A stretch of 64,000 nt of DNA from Pseudomonas sp. NBRC 111124 (GCF_001320245.1 NZ_BCBA01000053.1:1-64000), one strand, 5' to 3'; positions 43,061 to 52,413 are shown, counted from the first letter of the stretch. The notes: generated by a model not told the origin, from the sequence alone. A program made the numbers and translations.

Positions 43061-43939
43061 TTAACGCTGGGCGGTGTCTTGGTCGGCAGGCGGGGTCAGC
43101 TGCAACACGCGATTGCGCCCGCCTTCAGCGAGCAGGTAGCCGCCCTTGCCATCGGCGACGATCGACTGCGGCGCCTTGAGGAAGGTCAGCACCACATGCT
43201 GGGTGCCATCGGCGTCAACACGCAGCAAGCGTGCGCGGTGCGTGTTGTCTTCGCTGATCCACAGGCCGCGCGGGTCGCACATGAGGAAGGTGGGATTGCG
43301 CAGGCCTTCGACCACTACCGGGTCTTTACCGTCGTCGGACAACGCACGCACGATGCCGGTGCCTTTTTCGGTATACAGCAGGCGGCCGTCGGCGCAGCGG
43401 GTCAGGCCTTCGGTTTCGGTCAGCCCTGAGCGCAGCACGTCGAGTTGGCCGCTGGCCCAGTCATAACGCATCAAGCGCCCATTGCCCTTGCGGTCTTCGA
43501 TCGCATAGAGGTGATCGCCGTCGTTCCACAGCCCCTGCACGCTGTCACCGTCGAACAGGCGGGTGACCTGCCCATCGCGCGACAGGCTGACCGGTGCGTG
43601 GCCGCCTTCCTGGCTGAACACCCAGCCACCTTGGGCCGGGACCATACCGTCGGGTTTGGACAGGTTGTCGATCAGCACCACGCGGTCGCCGTTGGCGATG
43701 ATCTTCAGGATGCTGCCCTTGCCGTCATCCAGTTCGCGGCTGACCAGCAGGCTGCCGTCGGCCTGGGGCAGCAGCGAGGCCGCCTTGGCCACGTCGCGGT
43801 GAAGCACCTCCACGCTCCAGCCACGGGCGGCCTGCACCGGGTAGAACGACTGCCAAGCGAAAAAACCCAGGGTTGCGGCAACCAGACCCGTGGTGGCGGT
43901 CAGGGCGATGCGGGTGCTGCGCCGGCGCAGGATGGGCAT
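43061..43939 (-). CDS. Exported beta-propeller protein, SMP-30/NHL-like
   Basis: This encodes 292 residues from ATG 43939 (AGGAG eight bases upstream). The N-terminus has a signal anchor (IALTATTGLVAATLGFFAWQSF). The body shows repeated propeller-blade motifs (ADGSLLVSREL, SKPDGMVPAQGGWVFSQEG, DGDHLYAIEDRKG, CADGRLLYTEKGTG, CDPRGLWISEDN, ADGKGGYLLAEGGRNRV), roughly six blades as in SMP-30/gluconolactonase or NHL proteins. The acidic residues for calcium are not certain, so enzymatic activity is unproven. It converges with the methyltransferase gene nine bases away. Confidence 0.78.
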   Translation of the reverse strand: MPILRRRSTRIALTATTGLVAATLGFFAWQSFYPVQAARGWSVEVLHRDVAKAASLLPQADGSLLVSRELDDGKGSILKIIANGDRVVLIDNLSKPDGMVPAQGGWVFSQEGGHAPVSLSRDGQVTRLFDGDSVQGLWNDGDHLYAIEDRKGNGRLMRYDWASGQLDVLRSGLTETEGLTRCADGRLLYTEKGTGIVRALSDDGKDPVVVEGLRNPTFLMCDPRGLWISEDNTHRARLLRVDADGTQHVVLTFLKAPQSIVADGKGGYLLAEGGRNRVLQLTPPADQDTAQR

Positions 43940-44132
43940 GAACGGGGCTCCTTTTTTGATTGGCCCGAATCCTAACAAGAGGATGTGAAAATTTCGTCAT
44001 CAGACGACATGAAAACAAAAGGATATAAAAAGAACAAAAAAATCTAACCAAATGGAATTAAAAAATTGAAAGCCAAACGCCATCTCCTTAGGCTGGAAAC
44101 ACCGTTTTCCACCCTCTTCAAGGAACGCCCCC

Positions 44133-45104
44133 ATGCCCTTCTCCCCCCTGCGCCGCCTGCTGGTCGGCGGTATCCTGGCGACTGTCGCCAGCAGCCTGTT
44201 GCCTTGGTCCAGTGCCTTGGCCGACGACACAAAGACCCTGCGCATCGGCTATCAGAAATTCAACAGCCTCAACATTCTCAAAGGCAGTGGGGCACTGGAA
44301 AAGGCCCTGGCACCCGAGGGCGTGAAAGTCAGCTGGCACGAATTCGCTGCTGGCCCGCAGCTCCTAGAAGCACTGAGCACCGGTGCCATCGACGTGGGCC
44401 ATGCGGCCGACGCGCCCTCGGTATTCGCCCAGGCCGCTGGCAAGCCAGTGGTGTACCTGGCCGCCGAACAACCCTACCCGCGCGGCATCGGCCTGGTGGT
44501 GCGCGAGCAGGATCACCTGACTGCCGTGCAGGACCTCAAAGGCAAGCGCGTGGCCACTGGCCGCGGCTGGAATGCCCAATACCTGCTGGCCGTGGCCCTG
44601 GAGCAGGCCGGCCTGAGCTACCAGGACATCACCCCGGCCTATGTCAACAACGCCGCCGATGCCGTCGCCGCCCTGCAATCAGGCAGCGTGCAAGCCGTCA
44701 CCTTGTGGGACCCGTTCCTCGCTGCGGCCGAAAGCCAGCCAGGCCTGAAGAACCTGCGCGATGGCAGCGGCCTGACCAACAACCGCACCTTCTACCTGTC
44801 CACCGCCACCTTCGCCGACCAGCACCGCGACCTGCTCAAGACCTTCTTCAGCGAGCTGGGTAAAGTCAGTCAGTGGGCAAACGCCCGGCCTGCCGAGGTC
44901 GCGCAATTGCTGGCACCGCAACTGGGCATCAGCGCCAATGTGCTGGAAGTGGCCAGCGAGCGGCGCAACTATAACGCCGTGGCCATCACCCCACAGATCG
45001 TCGCCGAGCAACAAAAACTGGCCGATACCTTCCAGGGCCTGGGCCTGATCCCGCACAAGTTGCAGGTGGCTGATGCCATCTACCCGGCTTCTGTTTTGCC
45101 GTGA
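44133..45104 (+). CDS. Aliphatic sulfonate ABC transporter binding protein, SsuA-like
   Basis: This encodes 323 residues with AAGGAA upstream. A signal peptide (LVGGILATVASSLLPWSSALA) leads into LRIGYQKFNSLNILKGSGALEKAL, the SsuA/TauA-type opening, with FAAGPQLLEALSTGAIDVGHAADAPSVFAQ and GKRVATGRGWNAQYLLAVAL further on. It would capture a sulfonate in the periplasm under sulfur limitation. The permease and ATPase genes are not adjacent, so it must use components from elsewhere. It is 16 bases from a flavin monooxygenase gene of the sulfur-acquisition type. Confidence 0.9.
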   Translation: MPFSPLRRLLVGGILATVASSLLPWSSALADDTKTLRIGYQKFNSLNILKGSGALEKALAPEGVKVSWHEFAAGPQLLEALSTGAIDVGHAADAPSVFAQAAGKPVVYLAAEQPYPRGIGLVVREQDHLTAVQDLKGKRVATGRGWNAQYLLAVALEQAGLSYQDITPAYVNNAADAVAALQSGSVQAVTLWDPFLAAAESQPGLKNLRDGSGLTNNRTFYLSTATFADQHRDLLKTFFSELGKVSQWANARPAEVAQLLAPQLGISANVLEVASERRNYNAVAITPQIVAEQQKLADTFQGLGLIPHKLQVADAIYPASVLP

Positions 45105-45120
45105 CCAGGGAGTAAAGGCA

Positions 45121-46485
45121 ATGCCCCGCCACATCCGCTTCAACGCCTTCAGCATGAACGCCGCCAGCCATCAGTCCCCGGGCCTGTGGCGCCACCCGCG
45201 CAACACCAGCGTGGCATTCAACCGCCTGGACTACTGGACCGACCTCGCGCGCCTGCTGGAGCGCGGGCTGTTCGACGCGCTGTTCATCGCCGACGTGCTG
45301 GGCATCTACGACGTCTATCAGGGCAGCCCGCAAGCTGCCCTGCGCGGCGGCGTGCAGGTACCGGTCAACGACCCGCTGCTTGTGGTGCCGGCCATGGCCG
45401 GGGTCACCGAGCATCTGGGCTTCGGCGTGACCTTTTCGCTGACCTACGAGCACCCTTATCCCTTCGCTCGGCGCATGTCCACGCTGGACCACCTGAGCAA
45501 TGGCCGGGTCGGCTGGAACATCGTCACCGGCTACCTCGACAGCGCCGCGCGCAATCTGGGCCTGGCCCGCCAGCTGGGCCATGATCAGCGCTACGACCTG
45601 GCCGAGGAATACCTGGAGGTGCTGTACAAACTCTGGGAAAAAAGCTGGGAAGACGATGCCGTGCAGCTGGAACGCGGAACCGGCCGCTACATCGAACCGT
45701 CGAAAGTGCATGCCATCCACCATGCCGGCGAACACTTCCAAGTGCCCGGCATGCACCTCTGCCAGCCTTCGCCCCAGCGCACCCCGGTACTGTTCCAGGC
45801 CGGTGCCTCGGCGCGTGGCCAGCAATTCGCCGCCCGGCATGCCGAGTGCGTGTTCATCAGTGGCCCGACACCCACCGTGCTGCGCCGCTACGCCGACGGT
45901 ATCCGTCAGGCCAGCGAGGTGGCCGGGCGTGGCCGTGACGAGGTGCTGATCTATGCCCAGGCGCTGCTGATCGTCGCGCCGACCCCGCAAGAGGCTCAGG
46001 CGCGCTTTGCCGAATACCGTCGCTACGTCGACCTGGACGCCGCCCTCGCCCTGCTTTCGGGCTGGACCGGCATCGACTTGGCCGGCCTCGACCCGGATGC
46101 GTACATCGAGTACGTCGAGAACAACGCTGGCCGTGCCGCCCTGGCGGCGTTCACTGCCGCCGACCCGAACCGCCGCTGGACCGTGCGTGAGGCCGCAGAA
46201 TTCGTCGGCCTGGGCGGACGTGGCCCAGTGCTGGTCGGTTCACCCGGCGAGATTGCCGACCAGCTGGAGCACTGGCTCGACCAGACCGGCATCGACGGTT
46301 TCAACCTTACCTATGCCGTGCAACCGGACGACCTGGCCAACGTCGTCGAACTACTGGTGCCGGAACTGCAGCGCCGTGGCCGCTATCCGCTGAACTACAC
46401 CGATGGCACCTTGCGCCACAAGCTGTTCGGCCAGGGCGACCGGCTGCCCGAGGCCCACGCGGGGCGCCAGGTTTGCATTCAGTAA
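45121..46485 (+). CDS. NtaA/SnaA/DmoA-family FMN-dependent monooxygenase
   Basis: This encodes 454 residues from ATG 45121. It is a luciferase-like TIM-barrel enzyme: HIRFNAFSMNAASHQSPGLWRHP is the typical NtaA/DszA opening. LFDALFIADVLGIYDVY, GRVGWNIVTGYLDSAARNLG and VLFQAGASARGQQFAARHAE follow, and the C-terminal part (GGRGPVLVGSPGEIADQL) is also standard. Members cleave C-S or C-N bonds with reduced FMN, for example in dimethylsulfide, dibenzothiophene sulfone or EDTA-like compounds. Pairing with an SsuA-like protein points to scavenging of an organosulfur compound. A flavin reductase is not adjacent. Confidence 0.9.
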   Translation: MPRHIRFNAFSMNAASHQSPGLWRHPRNTSVAFNRLDYWTDLARLLERGLFDALFIADVLGIYDVYQGSPQAALRGGVQVPVNDPLLVVPAMAGVTEHLGFGVTFSLTYEHPYPFARRMSTLDHLSNGRVGWNIVTGYLDSAARNLGLARQLGHDQRYDLAEEYLEVLYKLWEKSWEDDAVQLERGTGRYIEPSKVHAIHHAGEHFQVPGMHLCQPSPQRTPVLFQAGASARGQQFAARHAECVFISGPTPTVLRRYADGIRQASEVAGRGRDEVLIYAQALLIVAPTPQEAQARFAEYRRYVDLDAALALLSGWTGIDLAGLDPDAYIEYVENNAGRAALAAFTAADPNRRWTVREAAEFVGLGGRGPVLVGSPGEIADQLEHWLDQTGIDGFNLTYAVQPDDLANVVELLVPELQRRGRYPLNYTDGTLRHKLFGQGDRLPEAHAGRQVCIQ

Positions 46486-46617
46486 CTGAATGTCGAGTAT
46501 TTCAACATTTAATTTGTGGATGATGCGGGCTGCCCCCTATGCTGTCCGCACATCCCCTGCACGCACCGGCCGGTGTGGTCCAAAGCACGGGGAGAGAACA
46601 ACAAGTCGAGACCGCTC

Positions 46618-47454
46618 ATGTCGAACCACTCCTACTTCGCCCCCCACGGTGGGCACCCAGCTCAGACCGAGCTGCTGACTGACCGTGCCATGTTCACCGA
46701 AGCCTATGCCGTCATCCCCAAAGGCGTAATGCGTGACATCGTCACCAGCCACCTGCCGTTCTGGGACAAGATGCGCATGTGGGTCATCGCCCGCCCGCTG
46801 ACCGGTTTCGCCGAAACCTTCTCGCAGTACATCGTCGAAGTGGCCCCGGAAGGCGGCAGCGAGCGCCCTGAACTGGACGCGAACGCCGAAGCCGTGGTGT
46901 TCATCGTCGAAGGCGAGCTGGACATCACCGTTGAAGGCAAGCACCACACCCTGACCCCAGGCGGCTATGCCTTCCTGGCCCCGGGCGCCGAGTGGAGCCT
47001 GCGCAACAACAGCAAGGCCAACGTCACCTTCCACTGGCTGCGCAAGCACTACCAGAAAGTCGAAGGCCTGGCCGTGCCTGAGTCGTTCGTCACCCACCGT
47101 GACAACGCCACCGTCATCGAAATGCCAGGTACCGAAGGCCGCTGGGTCACCACCCGCTTCGTCGACATGGCCGACATGCGTCACGACATGCACGTCAACA
47201 TCGTTACCTTCCAGCCGGGCGGCGTGATTCCGTTCGCTGAAACCCACGTCATGGAACACGGCCTGTATGTGCTGGAAGGCAAGGCGGTGTACCGCCTGAA
47301 CCAGGACTGGGTCGAAGTGGAAGCCGGCGACTTCATGTGGCTGCGCGCCTTCTGCCCGCAAGCCTGCTACGCCGGCGGTCCAGGCAAGTTCAGCTACCTG
47401 CTGTACAAAGACGTCAACCGTCACGTGCACCTGACCCTCAACCCACAGCGTTGA
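46618..47454 (+). CDS. allE: (S)-ureidoglycine aminohydrolase, bicupin
   Basis: This encodes 278 residues. It converts ureidoglycine to ureidoglycolate and ammonia in purine/allantoin breakdown. The sequence has two cupin halves: the N-terminal one with FIVEGELDITVEGKHHTLTPGG, and the C-terminal, metal-binding one with FQPGGVIPFAETHVMEHGLYVLEGKA and VEAGDFMWLRAFCPQACYAG. In the latter Glu, His, His and Gln positions match the manganese site of AllE-type proteins. Other allantoin genes are not in this window, so it stands alone here. A strong terminator follows. Confidence 0.93.
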   Translation: MSNHSYFAPHGGHPAQTELLTDRAMFTEAYAVIPKGVMRDIVTSHLPFWDKMRMWVIARPLTGFAETFSQYIVEVAPEGGSERPELDANAEAVVFIVEGELDITVEGKHHTLTPGGYAFLAPGAEWSLRNNSKANVTFHWLRKHYQKVEGLAVPESFVTHRDNATVIEMPGTEGRWVTTRFVDMADMRHDMHVNIVTFQPGGVIPFAETHVMEHGLYVLEGKAVYRLNQDWVEVEAGDFMWLRAFCPQACYAGGPGKFSYLLYKDVNRHVHLTLNPQR

Positions 47455-47471
47455 GTTCAGGCTGATGCTCG

Positions 47472-47495
47472 AAAGCCCGCCACCTGGCGGGCTTT
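47472..47495 (+). terminator. Intrinsic terminator after allE
   Basis: AAAGCCCGCC, ACCT and GGCGGGCTTT form a perfect 10-bp stem 18 bases after the stop, with an A-run before and CTGTTT after. This is the clearest terminator in the window. Confidence 0.85.
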
Positions 47496-47545
47496 CTGTT
47501 TGCCGCTCATACTGAAAGGCCCTGCCCCATCGCGCGGTACTCGCC

Positions 47546-48148
47546 ATGAACCGCTGCCTGCTGCTTGCCGTACTGCTTGTTGCCACCGCCAGCCAGGCGG
47601 CTGATGACTGGAAGATCGCCTACGACCGCGAAGGTATCCGGGTCTACCTGGCCGCGGCTGCTGATTCGCCCTACCAACAGTTTCGCGGCGTCAGCACCAT
47701 GAAAGCCAGCGTGCGCACCCTCACCGACCTGCAGGAAAACCTGCGGGTCGCGTGCAAATGGCTGTATGCCTGCGAGCAGATGCGCCTGCTTGATGTGGAT
47801 GGCGACAGCACCTGGGTCTACCTGACCACCGACCTGCCGTGGCCGACCCTGCCACGCGACATCATTCTCAAGGTCCGCACCGAGCGCCTGGAGGACGGCA
47901 CCCTGGTGCGGCACCTCAGCGCCGAACCGAAGCGCCTGCCAGAAGAGCCGGGGTTGATCCGCGTCCAGCACCTGTCGGGCGAATGGGTCATGAAGCCGCT
48001 TGGGGAGCGGGAAACCGAGGTGACCTACCAGTTGCAGGCCGACCCCGCCGGGGATGTACCAGGCTGGCTGGCCAACCGCTTCGTCGTCGATGCCCCGGTG
48101 GTGACGCTGCGCACGTTGCGTGCGGTAGCCGAGCGCCAACAACCCTGA
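47546..48148 (+). CDS. Exported START-domain protein
   Basis: This encodes 200 residues. A signal peptide (CLLLAVLLVATASQA) is followed by a START-like lipid-binding fold (DWKIAYDREGIRVYLAAAADS, CKWLYACEQMRLLDVDGDST, DLPWPTLPRDIILKV, HLSGEWVMKPLGERETEVTYQLQADPAG). These bacterial proteins are small helix-grip folds that may bind hydrophobic ligands in the periplasm. The length of about 200 residues is normal for the family. Function in Pseudomonas is unknown. It stands alone between the allE terminator and the convergent sodC gene. Confidence 0.85.
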   Translation: MNRCLLLAVLLVATASQAADDWKIAYDREGIRVYLAAAADSPYQQFRGVSTMKASVRTLTDLQENLRVACKWLYACEQMRLLDVDGDSTWVYLTTDLPWPTLPRDIILKVRTERLEDGTLVRHLSAEPKRLPEEPGLIRVQHLSGEWVMKPLGERETEVTYQLQADPAGDVPGWLANRFVVDAPVVTLRTLRAVAERQQP

Positions 48149-48213
48149 GGAGCCCTATCGCCCTGGCCCCATCACTGGCTCGCCGGCGATGAGGCCATAA
48201 GCGTCTGTCGCGT

Positions 48214-48729
48214 TTACTCAACCACGCCACAGGCCACACGGGCACCACCACCGCCCAGTTTCTCAGGGTGGTCGCTGTGATTGTCGCCACCGGCATGCAC
48301 CATCAGTGCATGGCCTTTGAAATCCGTAGCCTTCAGACGTGGTGCCAATACCGGGTAGGTGGCTTTGCCGTCGGCGCCGACATACAGCGCCGGCAGGTCG
48401 CCCCGATGGCCGCTGTCATCGTAGGGGCCTTTGTGTGAATTGGTGGAATCCGGGTCCCAGTGCCCACCGGCAGCGCCCGCTGGAACCGGCTTGCCGTTTT
48501 CCTCAGCCGGTGCGCAGGAGGCCTTCTGGTGCAGGTGGAAGCCATGCACACCCGGCGGCAGGTCCTTGAGGTCAGGGGTGAGCACGGTGCCGTACTTGTT
48601 CTGCTCGATGCTGATAGTACCGATCGACTTGCCTGAGCCATCAGGCCCGGCCAGCTTCAGTTCTACCGTCTGTGCGGCCTGGGCGAGACCGGCCGAGGCC
48701 AGCAATGCGGTAAAGACTACTGCTTTCAT
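48214..48729 (-). CDS. sodC: Periplasmic Cu/Zn superoxide dismutase
   Basis: This encodes 171 residues from ATG 48729 (GGAG seven bases upstream). It dismutates superoxide in the periplasm. A signal peptide (VVFTALLASAGLAQA) is followed by the SOD body with copper ligands in GVHGFHLHQKASC and zinc-loop residues in GGHWDPDSTNSHKGPYDDSGHRGDLP. The final copper His is in ALMVHAGGDNHSDHPEKLGGGGARVACGVV, which carries the conserved Arg and the second disulfide Cys. It is divergent from a LysR gene. Confidence 0.95.
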   Translation of the reverse strand: MKAVVFTALLASAGLAQAAQTVELKLAGPDGSGKSIGTISIEQNKYGTVLTPDLKDLPPGVHGFHLHQKASCAPAEENGKPVPAGAAGGHWDPDSTNSHKGPYDDSGHRGDLPALYVGADGKATYPVLAPRLKATDFKGHALMVHAGGDNHSDHPEKLGGGGARVACGVVE

Positions 48730-48858
48730 GTCGCTTCTCCATGGCTTGGGACAGGTGGGTTTCATACCACGTAATGAATGGGACTGCACAGCTTGCCAGC
48801 CATTCCATCCAGCCACAGACTGAAACACTTCCCCTATCCCGCCCCGGAGCCCGTCCGC

Positions 48859-49722
48859 GTGTCCCTCAAAGCCCTGCGCACCCTGGTGACCATCGCCCGC
48901 CACGGCACCTTCGCCCGTGCCGCCGACCTGCTTAGCCTCACCCCTTCAGCGGTGAGCCTGCACATCAAGACCCTCGAGGACGAGCTCAAGGTCGCACTGT
49001 TCGATCGCAGCCGTCGCCAGGTGGTGCTGACCGAGGCCGGGCAACTGGCAGTGGCGCGGGCCGAGCATATCCTCGGCGCCTACGACGAACTGGCCGATGC
49101 CCTGGCCAGCGGGCCAAGCCTGCGTGGCCGGCTACGCCTGGGCGCAATCCACACTGTTCTGGCCAGGCGCCTGCCCAAGGCCCTGGTCTGGATCAAGGCG
49201 CACCACCCGGAACTGCACATCAGTGTCAACTCAGGGATGTCGGCGGAGCTTGCACGGCGCGTCGAAGATGGCGAGCTGGACGCGGCGATCACCACGGAAC
49301 CGGTCAGCCCCTACCCGCAGAGCCTGGATTACACACCGCTGTTCGAAGACCGCTTCTGGGCCATCGCCAGCCCCGACCTGGCGGGCCAGAGCCTGCCACA
49401 GCTGTTGGCCAGCCAGCCGTTCCTGCGTTTCGACAAACGTGCCTGGGCCGGGCGGCAGATCGAGCAGGAGCTTCGCCGCCAGCATTTGCAGGTCAGCGAA
49501 CAGATGGAGCTGGACAGCCAGGAAGCGCTGGCACGCATGGCGGTGATGGGGCTGGGTGTAGCGATCATCCCCATGGCCGATGACGACCTGCAACGCTTGC
49601 CCGCCGCCACCTGCCTGCCATTTGGCGAGCCGCAGCTGGTACGGCGGGTGGTGTTGCTGGAACACGAGAAGAGCCAGCGGCGGCATCTGACTGCCGTGCT
49701 GAGGACGGCCATGGACGCCTGA
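48859..49722 (+). CDS. LysR-family transcriptional regulator
   Basis: This encodes 287 residues from GTG 48859, which has GGAG nine bases upstream; the ATG at 48778 would add a proline-rich, unlikely extension. The N-terminal HTH is ALRTLVTIARHGTFARAADLLSLTPSAVSLHIKTLEDEL, and the effector domain follows. It lies upstream of an AEC-family carrier gene on the same strand and divergent from sodC; either could be a target. The effector is unknown. Confidence 0.9.
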   Translation: MSLKALRTLVTIARHGTFARAADLLSLTPSAVSLHIKTLEDELKVALFDRSRRQVVLTEAGQLAVARAEHILGAYDELADALASGPSLRGRLRLGAIHTVLARRLPKALVWIKAHHPELHISVNSGMSAELARRVEDGELDAAITTEPVSPYPQSLDYTPLFEDRFWAIASPDLAGQSLPQLLASQPFLRFDKRAWAGRQIEQELRRQHLQVSEQMELDSQEALARMAVMGLGVAIIPMADDDLQRLPAATCLPFGEPQLVRRVVLLEHEKSQRRHLTAVLRTAMDA

Positions 49723-49821
49723 ATGTGCAATTTTTCTCAACAGTCACTGCAGAAATCAACGTTTTTCCCTATCGGTCAGCCACGCTAACCTGTGGCCGTA
49801 CCCGACCACGGAATGACACCC

Positions 49822-50739
49822 ATGCTCCACCTGCTGCTGACCACGCTGGTGCCCATCATCCTGCTGATCGCGCTGGGCACCTTCCTGCGTGTGCGCGGCT
49901 TTCTCGCCGAGTCGTTCTGGCCCGGTGCCGAACGCCTGAGCTACTACGTGCTGCTGCCTTCGCTGTTCCTGCATGGCCTGGCCACGGCCAACCTTGATGG
50001 CGTGCCGGTGCTGGGCATGGTTGGCGTATTGATGCTTTCGACCTTGCTGGGCGCCGTGCTGCTGTTGCTGTACCAGGGCGCGGCAAACCACGAAGGCGCT
50101 GACTTCACCTCGGTATTCCAGGGCGGCGTGCGCTTCAACAACTACATCGGCGCCACCCTCGCCGCCGGCCTCTACGGCAGCGCCGGGATTGCCCTGGCAG
50201 CCGTGGCCAACGCGGCCATCGTACCCTTGGTCAACCTGCTCTGCGTGCTGGTATTCGCCCGCTTCAGTGCACGCCACAGTTCACCCGCGACCGTGCTGCG
50301 GGCCATCTTCGCCAACCCGCTGATCGTCGGCTGTGCCGGGGGCCTGTTCCTACGGGTCAGCGGCCTGGGGCTACCGGCAGGCCTGGAGCCCACCGTCAAG
50401 GCGCTGGGCCAGGCCGCACTGCCCCTGGGCCTGCTGTGCGTGGGTGCCGCGCTCGGCGGCGCCAGCCTCGGCCAACAAGTGCGCCCCTTGCTGGCAGCAT
50501 CGGCCTTCAAGTTCCTGGTCATGCCGCTGACCACCTGGGGCCTGTGCCGCCTGCTTGGGCTCAGTGGCCAAGCGGCGGTCGTGGCCGTGCTGTTCCAGGC
50601 ATTGCCGACGGCTTCATCGTCCTATGTGATGGCGCGGCAGATGGGTGGCAACGCGCCGCTGATGGCCACCATCATCGCCCTGCAGACCGTGCTTGCCGCC
50701 GTGACCTTGCCTTTGGTGATAATGCTTGCGCTGAAGTGA
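49822..50739 (+). CDS. AEC-family transporter (auxin efflux carrier type)
   Basis: This encodes 305 residues. Of three closely spaced starts, ATG 49822 has CGGA at a workable distance. Ten hydrophobic segments are expected; the first (TTLVPIILLIALGTFLRVRGFL) and the pair FQGGVRFNNYIGATLAAGLYG and ALPTASSSYVMARQMGGNAPLMA are AEC-family hallmarks. Bacterial members carry malate, malonate or related acids across the inner membrane. It follows the LysR gene by 99 bases, so regulation by that protein is plausible. Confidence 0.88.
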   Translation: MLHLLLTTLVPIILLIALGTFLRVRGFLAESFWPGAERLSYYVLLPSLFLHGLATANLDGVPVLGMVGVLMLSTLLGAVLLLLYQGAANHEGADFTSVFQGGVRFNNYIGATLAAGLYGSAGIALAAVANAAIVPLVNLLCVLVFARFSARHSSPATVLRAIFANPLIVGCAGGLFLRVSGLGLPAGLEPTVKALGQAALPLGLLCVGAALGGASLGQQVRPLLAASAFKFLVMPLTTWGLCRLLGLSGQAAVVAVLFQALPTASSSYVMARQMGGNAPLMATIIALQTVLAAVTLPLVIMLALK

Positions 50740-50787
50740 ATCCGCTTGGCTAGACTGTGACTCAGCCCACACTTCGGAAATTCGCCC

Positions 50788-51396
50788 ATGCGCCTCTCGT
50801 GGATGGTGATCGGCCTGACCGCCCTGCTCGCAGGCCCCTTGCATGCCGCCGAAAGTGCCAAGGCCGCCGTCGCCGAAGAGAAGGCAGAAAAACTGGAAAA
50901 AAAGGTGGTGGAAGATGCTCCAGCGCCGAAAAAGACCGAGACCATTACCCCTGGCGAGGTGCAGGCAGTGGACCCGGCCGGCCAGGCGCCGATGGACGAC
51001 AGCATTACCTGCCTGGCACGGACCCTCTACTGGGAAGCCAAGGGCGCCGACGCCCAGGACATGAGCGCGGTGGCCAGCGTGGTGCTCAACCGGCTGGGCC
51101 ATGACGGCTTCCCCGACACCATCTGCGGCGTGGTCAAGCAGGGCGTGGAGTCCAAGGCTTGCCAGTTTTCCTGGTGGTGCGACGGGCGCCCCGACCAGGT
51201 CGAGGAAGCGCAGCGCTACGACGTGGCCAAGGAAATCGCCCGCAAGGCCTTGAACCAGCAGCTCAAGGACCCGACCGGGGGCGCGCTGTATTTCCACGAT
51301 CGTAACGTGCATCCGGACTGGGCCAAGGCGTATCGCAAGACGGCCGAGACCCGGCACTTTCTGTTCTACAAGCCAAACCAGGCACTGGCGCGTTGA
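50788..51396 (+). CDS. SleB-like cell wall hydrolase (Hydrolase_2)
   Basis: This encodes 202 residues. A signal peptide (VIGLTALLAGPLHAA) is followed by a Lys/Glu/Ala-rich linker of about 50 residues and a C-terminal SleB-type domain: TCLARTLYWEAKGADAQDMSAVASVVLNRL, with catalytic Glu in the YWEAKG segment, then GVVKQGVESKACQFSWWCDGRPD and GALYFHDRNVHPDWAKAYRKTAE. Family members cleave peptidoglycan glycan strands. The protein should be periplasmic and act in wall remodelling. No spore context exists in Pseudomonas; the name comes from Bacillus. Confidence 0.9.
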   Translation: MRLSWMVIGLTALLAGPLHAAESAKAAVAEEKAEKLEKKVVEDAPAPKKTETITPGEVQAVDPAGQAPMDDSITCLARTLYWEAKGADAQDMSAVASVVLNRLGHDGFPDTICGVVKQGVESKACQFSWWCDGRPDQVEEAQRYDVAKEIARKALNQQLKDPTGGALYFHDRNVHPDWAKAYRKTAETRHFLFYKPNQALAR

Positions 51397-51561
51397 GCGG
51401 CCATTGCACTTTTCTGACGCTCACCGGTCTACTCCCTCTTTTGCCGCTTGCAAGTCTTTGCCGGCGTTTAATTGCTTTGCACGAGACCGGGGCCAAAAGC
51501 CTCGGGCTTGTGTAGGATGAGCAGCGCATACCAAGACGCTGCCAGTCACAGGGAGATCCAC

Positions 51562-52413
51562 ATGCGCGTCCTGTCATCCATTGCCGCCTTGTCGCTGGGC
51601 CTGGTCCTGTCGACCGGGGCCCTGGCCGTCACTGGCGAAGAGGCGCAGCTGATCGATTCGATCAACACCTACCGCAGCCAGGCCCAGCGCTGCGGTGACG
51701 AGGTGTCGGTGGAACTGCCGCCGCTCAACAGCGACACGCGCCTGGCGCTGTCGCCGGAAGGCACTCGCGACCTGCAGCAAGCCATGAGCCGCGCTGCCTA
51801 CCCGATGGTCAACGTACAGGCGATCAGCCTGTCTGGCCCACGTGATGCAAATGCGGCCATGAATGCCGTCAAGGAGAGCTTCTGCCAGGTGGTCCTCGAC
51901 CCGCAGTTCGTCGATATCGGCGTCAGCCAGGAAGGCCGCGACTGGCGCATCGTGCTGGCCCGGCCCTTGCTCAGCGGGCGCCTGGGCGACTGGCAGGCCG
52001 AAGGGCAGAAGCTGCTGCAGGCCATCAACAGTGCGCGCAAAGCGCCACACCAATGCGGCGGCCAGCCATTCCCCGCAGCACCGGCGTTGAGCTGGAATAC
52101 TGCGCTGGCGGGTGTGGCGGCGAATCATACGCGGGCCATGGCCAACCAGAACTTCTTCGACCATCTCGACAAGGAAGGGCGCACCCCGGGCGACCGGGCA
52201 GAGCTGGCCGGCTATCTGTATCGGCAAATTGGCGAAAACATCGCTGCAGGGCGTGACACGGCACAGAAGGTAGTGGACGGCTGGATGGACAGCCCGGGCC
52301 ACTGTGCCACCCTGATGAACCCGGACTTCCGCGAAATGGGCGCGGCCTATGCGGTGGACCCGAAGAGCGATGCGGGCATCTACTGGACCGGTTTGTTTGG
52401 CACGCCGCAATGA
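51562..52413 (+). CDS. Exported CAP-domain (SCP/PR-1) protein
   Basis: This encodes 283 residues from ATG 51562, with AGGGAG upstream. A signal peptide (SSIAALSLGLVLSTGALA) is followed by an N-terminal region of about 140 residues with no clear family. The C-terminal CAP domain has LLQAINSARKAPHQCGGQPFPAAPALSWNTALAGVAANHTRAMANQNFFDH, then GENIAAGRDTAQKVVDGWMDSPGHCATLMNPDFREMGAAY. The His/Glu cavity residues (NHTRAM, FFDHLDK, GENIAAG, PGHC) are present. Bacterial CAP proteins are secreted or periplasmic; their activity is unclear. Confidence 0.9.
   Translation: MRVLSSIAALSLGLVLSTGALAVTGEEAQLIDSINTYRSQAQRCGDEVSVELPPLNSDTRLALSPEGTRDLQQAMSRAAYPMVNVQAISLSGPRDANAAMNAVKESFCQVVLDPQFVDIGVSQEGRDWRIVLARPLLSGRLGDWQAEGQKLLQAINSARKAPHQCGGQPFPAAPALSWNTALAGVAANHTRAMANQNFFDHLDKEGRTPGDRAELAGYLYRQIGENIAAGRDTAQKVVDGWMDSPGHCATLMNPDFREMGAAYAVDPKSDAGIYWTGLFGTPQ

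Noticed and set aside
46520..46560. Possible sigma-54 type promoter before allE
   Set aside because: The GG and GC elements are 11-12 bases apart instead of 10.
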